From positions 124,001 through 188,000 of the forward strand of contig JAURVB010009608.1 in NCBI GenBank assembly GCA_033002965.1: a stretch of DNA of 64,000 nt. The letters run 5' to 3'. The notes under the pieces are model-generated. The model was not told the DNA's origin and did no database searches. It saw nothing but the letters and a program-made list of their open reading frames with translations. Positions 1 to 10,848 of the stretch are shown piece by piece. Made by a program: the position numbers and the translations under genes. Every line of letters begins with the position of its first letter. The first letter of the stretch is position 1. This DNA comes from Piper betle (taxonomy: Eukaryota; Streptophyta; Magnoliopsida; Piperales; Piperaceae).

Positions 1-2834
1 ATCAAAAAAAAATTTTGAATAGAGAAAAGATGGCATATGCCACTGCTTCGTAATTGATTTGTTAGGGACTGTTTAGGCCGGTCCGGGGGCATACAGGAAG
101 TCACGTCGCAATGATTCTATGACCTTGATTAGATTCTACACACACTTCACTTCCAATAAAAGATGACCTTGACATTACTATTCAATCCAAATCAGAGTCA
201 AAGCATAGCCTTCATTGAGTATTTAGATAGCTAAACGTTATGGTTTTATCAAGGGATCGATTGTTGGATTGGCTTTCCAGAGAGGTGAAGTGACAATATT
301 TTCAACAAAACGAGATTACTGTAATCTTTTCACCCATTTAACCAGCTAATATCTAATTAATACACTTAAAATCAAATACCAGCAATCAAGAGCTAAGTGG
401 TACGTGCACCATGCAGATCACCTTGTCGTATAGATTAATTATTCTGTCATTGTTAATCTGACTTAACTAAGCTATCAATGACTGATAAAAGGAATATCCT
501 GTGGCCACTAAGGGTGCACCATTATGAAACAAGCTATCTGCTCACTTATATAATTTCTCCCCCTTGCGAATCTGATCAACCTTTTCGTGGTCGACCATTG
601 CACTTTCAAACGTATCAATAAGTTACGTTGACATATGTTAAAAAATGTTGACATCAACTCCAATTAGAGTATGTAGGTAAAACTCTGATTTTAGATTAGG
701 GTTGTAACCATGTGTAGTTATGCCCCATTTGGCTAGTTTTGAGTTAGTTTAAATAAGTTCGAGCAAAACTGTTTTTAGATAATAAATATAAGTACCATCC
801 AGTCGTATGAGCATGTAATGAAGGCTGAATATGTTCGACTGATAACTTTAGTTATACTATAGTATAGCAGAAGTTATCAGTGCATACACGATGTATACAA
901 TTTTTTTTATGTATTATCCAGGGATTTATACCTAGATCTATGTTGTTACAACAATTAGTATCTGTTTGAAATTTTAAGGGCACTTTATTTATATGAATCT
1001 AAGGAATTTTGGATTATTAGATTTCCCATGTGGGCCTAGCATAACCGAGTTGCATATTTTCACCACATTGAGTTTAAAGTTCCAAAACTCATTTAGCCTT
1101 ATTGCTTCAATTTTGCTTATAGAATCACTTTGCTCGAGTCATTTTTAACTTTGGACAGTCTCGAACCAAACTTTCATGTGTACATATATATATTTTTTAA
1201 GTGAGTCCCACTAGGTCCACAAGTTCTCAAACATTCAAATTATGCTACATGGCAAGATCAAAGCCATCTACATCAGCTATAGCTTCACCTAGTTATTTTT
1301 TAAAAATTTTTCTATGATTTTGGATGATTTCCACCCTAGCGCAAACATCACTTTGGCTGCCCGCCGGTGAGTTTCCAACCATCCTCAAGCCACTAGACCG
1401 ATATGATCATGATCGCCTCGCGATACGCTTTCAATCCATACCCAACTCTGGCACCAGCGCCACTAGAGTAGGAGCCACCATGGCCATTTTTATCGCTGGT
1501 TTCCACCACCGCCGCCCCCTTTCAAGCTGTTTTTTGGTGTCATCGAGTTTCGTTTGGTGAGGCCAACCACCTTAACAACTTTCCCTCACCGAGATCTTTA
1601 TTTTAAGACTATCCATGACCACCGTTATGGTTGCAATCACTGCCAACAATATCGCTAGACCTTGCGACAATTTTGCCTCTTTTCAGCCAATAGTCGGCGG
1701 GACATTCCCTATCACCACCGCCTCGACATCCTCAGTCAATCGCGACCAGTAACAACCTCAATGCCGCCATTGGAGATTTTCAAAGACGTGCACTGCGACC
1801 AATTTGCGCTGCATTCGCGTCCACTTGCCCGACCCTATTCACCACCCGTGGTTAAGTTCGCCAGCCCATGCCCATGTCTGCCCAACCAACCCATCCTATT
1901 TTCCAACTAACCTAGACCGAGTTGGTTCAACCCATTTGACTCTATCTAGTTTAGCCCAATTGACTTGGTTTATCGTTTTCACTTGTTTTCGGTCATTTTT
2001 TGACCGAGCTTGATAATTTAAGAACCCCTACATTAGTTTACATATATATTCATATTATTTAGCATATTTTAACATTATGAGTATTTTTATTTATTTATTT
2101 ATCTATTTATTTATTTATTATTATTTATTTCTTTTTACTGATATGTTTGTCATATATGATTAAATGTTTATGTGCTTATTTCTTAATACTAACGATATAT
2201 TTACTTATTAATATTAATCATATTCATATTTACTAAATTATATATATATATATCTATTTGTTCGTTGCATGTATCTTATTAGTTATTTGTGTAATTATGT
2301 ATTTCCATATTGGATAGCTATTATTAGTATGCATTATTAATTAATATTAACTATATATTTATTTAGCTATTTATCAAATTATTATTTATTTATTTATTTA
2401 ATTATTTAATTATTTATATATTTACTAACACAAGTATATGTTGATTCTTACTTTTGTTTAGCCGTTTACTTATCTAGTATAATAATATTATTATTTTTAT
2501 TATTAGAATATTATTTATTTACACATATTTATTATTTATCTAACTATATATGAGTGTATTTGTTTGTTTGTTTATTTATTTGTAATTTATTATTATTATA
2601 TCTCGATTTGCATGTAAGGTGTTTAATTATAGGTTTATTTAACACTGTGTTTTATTATAATGTTATTGATGATGTGCGTATAAACCACGAGCATATATAA
2701 TATAGAGATATAAATATTTTACTTAACGTTGGGTTTCAATATAAGTTTCGAAATCCGAACTCGATGTAAATGAAACGTCACGTTTAAAACTTAGACCACA
2801 TGTTAGTTTAGAACTTGTTAGTGATTGCATACCA
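1..2834. other. AT-rich intergenic DNA, no gene recognised
   Basis: No reading frame here has the composition or motifs of a known protein. From about 2040 to 2720 the DNA is almost pure A/T with TTTA and TA runs. From about 1320 to 2010 it is richer in GC, with many CCACC/CACC words, and short open frames occur by chance. This patch may be the degraded GC-rich core of an LTR like those at 10-22 kb, but I could not align it convincingly. Confidence 0.5.
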
Positions 2835-3410
2835 GGTTAATTAGTATTTGATGGGATCCAACTTAACTGAAATCATTTAATCAAATAATTTTTTAAATTA
2901 ATAACCCTCAAGGATGAGATACCTCAAATCTAATTTTAAAAATAAGATCCACCACAAATTGCCTTTATATAAATCCCTTCCTTGACTTATATATAATTTT
3001 ACTGTATTTTTAGTGAGACAAGAGATGGTAAAACTAACTTGCATGTACCATGAGCATGTATATGTGCCAATCACAACAAACACTGGATTAGTGATAGGAT
3101 TGTTCGATTTCCCATGGATTCTAACAACTCCGCGTTCTGAGTTTCTTCACATTCGAAAAAACGTAAAGGTTTACGGGTATTGTTTAGTACAATGCACGTT
3201 TAGATATTTAGTTTAAAAGGTAATAAAAATATTACCTGAGAGTACTCGACTTTCATACTCAAAACCAGGTGATATATGGAAGAAATGAGAGAGTTTAGGA
3301 TATACTAATAATCTTAAAGTATCAAAGAAAAATGAGAAGATGTTAAGAGAGACATAATGTCAGTCAGCTTATGGCTGTATCTGGTCTACAGCTAGATAGG
3401 TCCTTAATAG
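2835..3410 (+). repeat. Fossil fragment of the 10-22 kb LTR family
   Basis: The order of words follows the LTR units at 17.34-17.9 kb and 20.4-20.95 kb: GGATCC..CTTAACT, ATTAATAACCCT, AAGATCCACCACAA, GTGAGACaAGAGATGG, GGATTAGTG, AACTCCGCGTT, GGTTTACGGGTA, TTTAGTACA and GAGAGTACTCG. Most CpG sites of the younger copies are TG or CA here, for example CTCaAGGATG against CTCGAGGATG. That is what deamination of a methylated old insertion gives. Both ends are missing, so it is a partial relic. The match was made by eye. Confidence 0.75.
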
Positions 3411-5453
3411 ATACCTTTATTAAGAGTTCGATTGAAGTATACAATGGTTTTCTTTTAAACGATAGTCATATCTCATTTATCAGTTTAATATTTAGTTATT
3501 TTTCGAACAATACTCTTTAGTGGCATTTTTTATATTATATATTTAAATTTTATGATCCTGGGTTGGCTTTAGTAAAAAAATAGATAAATGTTACGTACAC
3601 TTAAATTCAGTGTAATCATTTTATTCTATATTTTTATTTATATTTGATGAATTTGGATGCATATTTATTAATGACTTCTAATCTCGGATGCTAAGCATGT
3701 TATTTTAATTATTTTATTGATTGAGTTTTATTTATTAGTAATTTTAAAGATAATTTGATTAAATAATAATATTTTTAATTTGGTTGTTACGTTAACCAAA
3801 ATTAAGGTATTTGGAAAAAAATTAAATTAAAATAAAAAAAGAATAGAACGAGGATTAAGAAGTCCTCTTGGCCCCACTGCCCTAGTTTTTGTAACTGCAC
3901 ATGCACCGAAACTATATAATATACCAATTAATCAATAAAATGTCAGAAAACATTAAATTAGTCTAAATGGTACATTTGATGACGTAGCCCTTACTTTTAC
4001 TTAATCTCTGTAGCTTTAATATTATAGGCTGACGACACGTACGAGACCTACACGTGCGATGGCCCACACCGTTATTTATCGAACCAAACCAACCATTAGC
4101 GAAATCCTCCATTCACGTGTTCTTTACCAAGAGAATCTCCATTTCTGGCCGTCCGATCGTGTTGGGGACCGGGTCAAGACGACAGTTTTTTTTCCCAGAC
4201 AAGACGACAAAAAATATCAAAAAATATTAATAATAATAAAGTTGGAAGTTAAACCATGGTTTGCTTGACCCGGGGTTGGGATTTCAACTCGGGTTTACCT
4301 CAACTCTGTGACGTGGCACTGAAAGTGACGCGAACTAATCATGCTTGACGGAGGCTCTGGCGCCGTTTGGAGCTAGATGTTGACTGTTGACGGACGTTAG
4401 CGACGAGGAGGGGTCGCTTCAATCAATATATGTCGTTTGTGGAGTATCGTACGGTTGTGTTTTCGTATTGCTTGGCTTGTAGAGAAATCTGGACCATTGG
4501 ATTTTCCGATGGTCTACAGGAAGCATGAAGATGATGGATAATTTAGTGAAGATAATAATTAAGCCATATACACACCAAAACTCAGTCACGGAGGTCGACA
4601 GTAATTTAGTGTTAGGAATACGTCAACAAAATGTGTGTGGTTGATTGGTCTAATCAAATTGAGTATATACAAACTTTAGTTGGGTTTCATTTGCATGAGA
4701 GGCATGATGAGGAATAAACTAATATGGTTACACAACTCTTGATAGCTAAGTAGAAATAAAACTATTATGCTATATTATTCTACTGGTTATGATTATTAAT
4801 TTAGAAATTAATAAGAAATAGTAAACTCCAAATATTATCAGCTCCTCATTGATGTGAGGCTTATCAAACCACATCAAACTGTATATTGAATTAGGCATCA
4901 AGATGCATAAAACAGATAAGTTAGTTAACTCATGAATTCAATCATAATAATACCTATTAAAAAGAACTACAAACACTCGAGAAGTTAAGCTTGTATTGAT
5001 TAATGAAGATGGAGTGCATGACCTCTGGCATTTAACGGTGTGTCCTGGATAAACCCGGCAAGCGACAGTGGTAAAAGACGGTGAATGGCGTTGGGAGAAG
5101 TGTGGAGCAGTAAAGGTGGAGTCGGGGGGAGGAAGCTTAGTTATGTCAGTATAAAACTATTCAATCTTTCGTCCTTTTTCTCTGACTTGCTTCTTTGAAG
5201 AAGTGAAAGCCATATCCGTTTTAACCTTTTCCCCTTCCACTTACACAATACCGATGATATACGAGATATACATGACCCCAATACAACTACTCTACACAGC
5301 ATGCAATTATCAAAGACGTGTTGTTTTGTTGACCGGTTCAATTAATGATGTATTCCTCCCTGATCAAAGAGAAGTCACGCAGTTGGAGAAATTTATCATC
5401 CATGGCTTTTAATACGTTTATAAATATTAAGTATTAATTATTACTGGTGTACG
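3411..5453. other. Intergenic, no gene recognised
   Basis: AT-rich DNA with short open frames only. A GC-richer stretch near 4030-4400 includes ACGTG and TGACG words such as plant promoters carry, but no gene start follows it. Nothing can be assigned. Confidence 0.4.
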
Positions 5454-6015
5454 TAAGGTTGCTAATTGAGCAAACCAGTTCGTGAGTATTTAACGTTCTC
5501 TTCAGCTTAACTCGACTCGAAAGTCGATATTTAAATGCTCGACTCGAACTCGAATCTTACGAGTCGAGTTTGAGCAAGGTCGTGTTTGACTCGACTTAAC
5601 TCGGTTGTAACTCGAACTCGACTCATAGTTCGACTTAAACTCGACTCGATAAAATAATATAATAATATAGTTTTTATATTATATATATATATATATAATA
5701 TAATATAATAACAAAGAAGCAAGATAGTTGAGATGGTAAGTATTCACCGACTTCAAGGTTAGGCCATTTTTTTTAAGTGAGGTACTTTTGACTTTTAATC
5801 GAGTTGGTTTCGAGCTAACAAACGAGCTGGGCGAACGAGTTCGAACGAGCTCATAAAAATTAAACAATTTAAGTATATTCGAGCTCGAGTCGGGTTCGAA
5901 CACATAAAAGATATTCGAGTCGAACTCGAACATGTATGTCCAAAATTCGTTTGATCTCGAGTCAAGTTTGAACGAGTTTCGAATTATTCGAGTCGAGTTC
6001 ATACACGTGTTGAGC
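5454..6015 (+). mobile_element. hAT-like MITE, copy 1 (degraded right end)
   Basis: It begins TAAGGTTGCTAATTGAGC, one base from the TIR of the clean copy at 41537. It then shows the family signature: dense ACTCG/TCGAACTCG words, an AT spacer near 5660-5710, the segment AAGATAGTTGAGATGGTAAG, and further TCGAGTTCG words. The right TIR is eroded after about 6005 and I see no clear target-site duplication. It lies about 1 kb upstream of the FLZ start codon. Confidence 0.7.
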
Positions 6016-6149
6016 CAAAAATTCTGCTGTTTAGTGTAGTGTAGACTGTAGAGAAATAGGGATACGTAGACTGGCTGTTTCGTGAACGGGAGGAAGGAGT
6101 ATAACAGAAGCCTCGTCTGCGTCGCTGATTTTGATGCATGGCAAATGTA

Positions 6150-6262
6150 AACAGTAGAGCGAGGAAGACCAAGGAGAGAGAGAGTTAGAGGACATTGAAG
6201 GGATAGGAAGAGAGAGAGAGAGGGGAGTGATAGAGAGGTCGAGAAAAGAAAGAGAGGGGGAC
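6150..6262 (+). promoter_or_regulatory. GA-rich purine tract upstream of FLZ gene
   Basis: About 110 bases are nearly all purine on this strand, with several GAGAGAGA runs. Such tracts are common in plant leaders and core promoters and can bind BPC/GAGA factors (known of the motif). It sits about 700 bp before the FLZ start codon, so a role in the promoter or a long leader is inference. Confidence 0.35.
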
Positions 6263-6965
6263 AGCGTAGTAGCGAGCAAGATTATGTTCATATATATCAT
6301 ATCAATACTATTTCACTGTCAACGTAGTTTTACTGCAGTTGAGGTCTCTCCCTGTCCCTGCAGTTCATCAGGGAGGGCTCTCATTCTCAGAGGTGAATGC
6401 TGGTGGGTTTTCTTCTTCTTCACTTTAGTCACTGGTTCTTGTGCTTGAGTACTCGGTTGAGGAGCTTTTAGTTCCAGAGCGGTCTTTCTGCTATTCTGGG
6501 GAGGTTCATATTTGAGCATCTTTTGATCATCCATGGGTGTTTTTTTTCTTTTTTGGTTTTTCTATCTAGTTATTCAGTTGATTGTGCTAGTTGTTTCCAT
6601 AAAATTGCATTTTTTTTCACCTGAGTTTGTGTTAATCTGCCTTTTCATTATTCCGAAAGGTAGATGCTTTTTTTTTGCATTAGTAATGTTTTCTTGTTTG
6701 AGGTACAAGCAGTGCTCGTTCATTATCAGTGTTTGATCATTTGATAGCAGATTGATAATCGGTTGAGCTTTTTATTGTCACAGAAAAAAGTGTTGTGCAG
6801 CCAAACTTTAGATGATACTTGTTCTCATCATCCCTTTGATGACACATTTTACTTCATCTTGTGATCAATGATAAAATCCAACCTTGCTCTGGAAGGTAAA
6901 GAAGCACTGTCTAACCAAAAAGCTTCTTTCTTTTTTCTGCTTTTGAAGGTGGATATACTGCGACA

Positions 6966-8316
6966 ATGCTGAGGAAGAGATTCAGGACGACTCAGAACGA
7001 ACAGAGCAAGTCTTCTTCACCATCCGATGCTGCACTCGATTCGTCTTATTCCGATGCACCGTCCATGGGAAGCAAAAGCGCTTCCTTTTCCCGTGTTCCT
7101 GCTCTTTTCGTCGGCCTTAGTGGGAAGCTCCAATCCGAATGCGATTCGGCGAGTAGTCCCACTTCCCCTCTTGAGTGGAAGGGCTTCTGCAATCCCATCA
7201 ACCCTCTCGGCTCCCCCAAGGCCTCCACCAATGGCTCCCCTACGTTCTGGGACTTTAACCGTGTAGGGCTCAGTATTGTAGATTCTCTCAACGATGAGCT
7301 CAAACCTGGTGTGCAAAAACTCAACTTTTCTGAGAATCAGAACGTCCCGTTAGGATCTTCTCCATTAAGAAACACTACAGAATCTGCTGGTTTGTCCCCA
7401 TTGGAGACCAAGGGAGGTTGGAGTGGCACCTTCGTGCTCCAGAGGTCTCGGTCTTTCTCCTCTGATTGTATGCAGTTCCCTCTCCCCTTACCCGCTTAGT
7501 CTATTGCAATCCTAAGCCCAATTCTGACCATTTTTGCTCTGGTATGAAAGAGATGACTCAGTTGAGTTCTGCTCAATCTGTGAAAGTTGTGCCCAGTCTC
7601 GGCAAGTTTGCTGGGCTGCCAAGTTCGCTACCATTAGCCATTAGTTCAAGCCATAGTTTGGCGAGATCTCTATCTCCTAGAGAAGTTGAGCTCTATGAGG
7701 ATTATACTTGTGTAATTACTCATGGTCCCAACCCCAAAACAACCCACATTTTTGGTGATTGCATTTTAGAGAGTGATGCAATTGAGCTAGGCAGTGACAA
7801 TAAGGAGGGATGGTTGATTGGATCTCCTCCACGTCCTGTGTCCCCAGATCACCCTCGTGACTTTTTGAGCTTTTGTTGTTCTTGCAACAAGAAACTGGAA
7901 CTAGGAAATGATATGTACATGTACAGGTTTGTTCAAATTCCTTTGCTTTTTGGTAGTTTCCCGCTTCTGATTATTTGTGAAACATTAATGTTTAGCATGC
8001 CAACAAATTGAGAGGATTGTGGCATGATGATAAGCTTATACTCATTTTATTTATGTATGATTCATTGATGTGGTGATTGATATTCAAGATGGTTTACAAT
8101 ATCCGTGTCTTAACTTATAAATTGATAAGCTTGTGATCAATTTGTTTCATTACAGAGGTGAGAAAGCATTTTGCAGCAATGATTGCCGCTCTTTGGAAAT
8201 CATGGTAGAAGAAGAGAGGGAGAAATCTTCTAGCGGTTCCTCCTGATACCAATTCAACTATTGATGACGCCGATTACGATGATATCTTCATGGCAGACAT
8301 GGCCTTCGCATCATAA
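6966..8316 (+). CDS. FLZ-type (DUF581) zinc-finger protein, frame broken twice
   Basis: The FLZ domain is clear: FLSFCCSCNKKL..GNDMYMYR|GEKAFCSNDCR, with a CxxC and a CxxxC pair. It is split after YMYR by an intron (7927-8155, GT-AG), where FLZ genes usually have one. The N-terminal part starts MLRKR and has the family words ALFVGLSGKL, SPTSPLEWKGF and VGLSIVDSLNDE. The middle has YTCVITHGPNPKTTHIFGD. FLZ proteins act as SnRK1 adaptors (known of the family). The first frame stops at 7499, but family homology continues one frame over from about 7487 after a CCCC run, so one base seems to be missing. After exon 2 the frame stops at 8246. A shift near 8222-8240 would instead add an acidic tail ending DIFMADMAFAS at 8316. 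This is either two consensus errors or a recently dead gene. Confidence 0.8.
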
Positions 8317-10215
8317 GCGGAGGAGAAAGGGCTGGCTTGGCCATCCGAGTCTTGATCAGCTAGATAAGCAAGGTAGACAAGGATTGATCATCTGTTTACG
8401 AAGCAGAGCTGTTTATGCGATCTTTTGCAGCCATGGGTGATCATGATTTTTTGTGAATTTCTTTGTTTATAATTGTGTTCCAAGTGTGGTTTACTAAACC
8501 CAGAATGATAATGCTTTAGTTGTATTGGAACTTGTTGATCAGGGCTGGCAACTGAGCTTTTTTTCGCTGCCTTACGTAATATTGAACTCCGGATGTCCAA
8601 ACTCCTTTATTCTTTATTTTGAGCATCTCATCATGGTTGGAGTTTGATGCTCATTCCATACCGGACGTGTTAGTGATGGCGTCGCCAGCATATTTTACAT
8701 TGAGAAACTTTCTTCCACCCATTGACACCACACCATCGAAACATTTGACTGTATAGATGCAAAATCTCTTGTTCATTTGGTTCACCTATTCATTACATCA
8801 AATTGAAAATGAAACGTTTTTGCAGGAAGTCGAGATCCAGATTTCTGGGTCATGAAAATTTAAGTCCAAAACAATGAAACATTTCCACTTTTGACAGATT
8901 ATGATTGAACTAGCCTACTCTTGCATCAAAATCTCGTCGTAGTTGTTGGTTTTATCAATCCGACCTATGAACCAGTAGTATTGCCGGATCAATACCGGTG
9001 TCATCATAGATTGGAGGGCCACACCAACGCCAATTGCCTCTCTTTGGTATACATTAGTCTCCATCAAGATATGTCCAAGCCACCTTTTCTTTTTGTATGA
9101 TGGTGAGCCTCCAACCCCACAAGATGCCCAGGCAGTTAGCAGCTCCACTCCGCTGTTTCTTTTTTATAATATGATTGTGATGGGAGTCACCCCTTACTCT
9201 CTTCTCTCCCGCTGGATATAAGGCAAAGAATATGCCCGTCTCTCTGAGTTTTACAATTTGATAACAGGTTGAAGTTGAACCAGGTAAACTCTTTTTTAGT
9301 TTTACCATTTGCTGATGTTTTGAGTGACTGAAATGGCACACAACTCTCCTAAATCACTTTTATCTGTTAACTTCATACCTCTCCAAAGAGCATCAATAAT
9401 TAGTGGTTGTAGAATGCCCCGAAAGAAAAGATTAACACTTCATGGGTCTTCTTTGAGCTTTCCAGTTCTGAAAGTCTGAAATAGCACAAGCTGCTCAACT
9501 ACAAAATGTAGTCATCTCATTCTGCAGGGCCAGGGCCTTTAACAATTGATGGCAGCTTTAGATTATTGCTCCTTTTTTTCCAACTAGTAGTGTTTGCGGG
9601 CAGCTTTCGGGAAGAAGTTCATTAGTTTTTTTCTTCAAGTAATAGTAATCTTTATCGAAGACATGAGAAGTTCCATCATTTAGCTATCAGCAGAAAAGAT
9701 GTCTGTCGTTTAATAATTGTAGGTTAAAGCGGCTCTGGTATGGCATATGCCACACCTTTCTCAAAAGCAGGAGCAAACGATGGGGGAAAGTTGATACAGA
9801 ATGTGACACTTTTCCCCCACCGGTCGTAACAACACGCTCCCTATGGAGAAACAGTGAGGGTGAGATCCATTGAACGGGGATTTTGTTTAGTTAATCTTAA
9901 AAAAAGTAATATCGGAGCTAAGTTGGTTAATTATAGATTTTGGTTGTTTATATATTCTGGCCACTAGACATTCGATGAAATTTCTAAGAGCGTAGTTAGT
10001 GTGTTTGTTATTTATATTTCAACAAGATGACTGACGAGAAATATATTAAAATGATATTTCTTAAAGGGTTGAATAACTGACACTATTAAAAAAAAATTGA
10101 TCTTTTATATTTCAAAGATTTGTATAAAATCAGCAGAGGTGACTGATAGAGACTGAAATAAGTTGAATAAAAAGGTTATGACCTATTTGAGATAATGGGT
10201 AGATGAAGTTGTATA
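8317..10215. other. Downstream of FLZ; no assigned gene
   Basis: The first few hundred bases are probably the FLZ 3' UTR. On the minus strand, 9341 to 8915 keeps two overlapping open frames (95 and 77 codons). The second ends with residues QYYWFIGRIDKTNNYDE before a stop near 8915. The composition looks more coding than its surroundings, but I recognise no family and see no clear splice sites. It could be an exon relic or chance. Confidence 0.35.
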
Positions 10216-10848
10216 TGTAACACCCTAATCCGGTTTACGCTCCTGAACCGAACTGGTATGTTACAGGCCCCAATTAGGTCGGCTAACCTAAACCTAACTC
10301 ATGTGGATCCAATCTCGGGGTCTTAAGATGGAGATATTACTCATCATGCATGGATGAATGCATAAAATCCTAACATGATACTACATGGATAACATGCAAA
10401 CTAAATTACACACCATCATAATTACGATCAAAATCGATGAAAATTCTCAAATAAAACAAATAAGATTTTCCCTAAAAGTGCAATTAAGGTCACCCTGTCA
10501 AAATACTATATATAAACATATATATATAAACATGTATCTATATATCACGCAAGTTCATTCACACAATTTGATATACTGTTTGCTTACTCTAAAGCTTGGG
10601 TCTCAACCCACCACGCTCCTGCTACGCAATCTATTCATGTTTCACATTCTGTCATCGTGTCTTAGCATTCAATCATGTCACATCATCATATCTTATCATC
10701 ATCTCATAACATTTAATTATATCATACCATGTCTTCACATTTCACAACATTCACAATATAATAGCATCATAAATAAAGTGTTAACTACTCTATTGACTGA
10801 CATGTGTGCAAGAGACAATAGTGCTCTTCTATCCAAGCTGACTCCTCT

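Noticed and set aside
1324..2013. Possible small proteins in the GC-richer patch
   Set aside because: No family, overlapping frames, and no conserved start or splice pattern.
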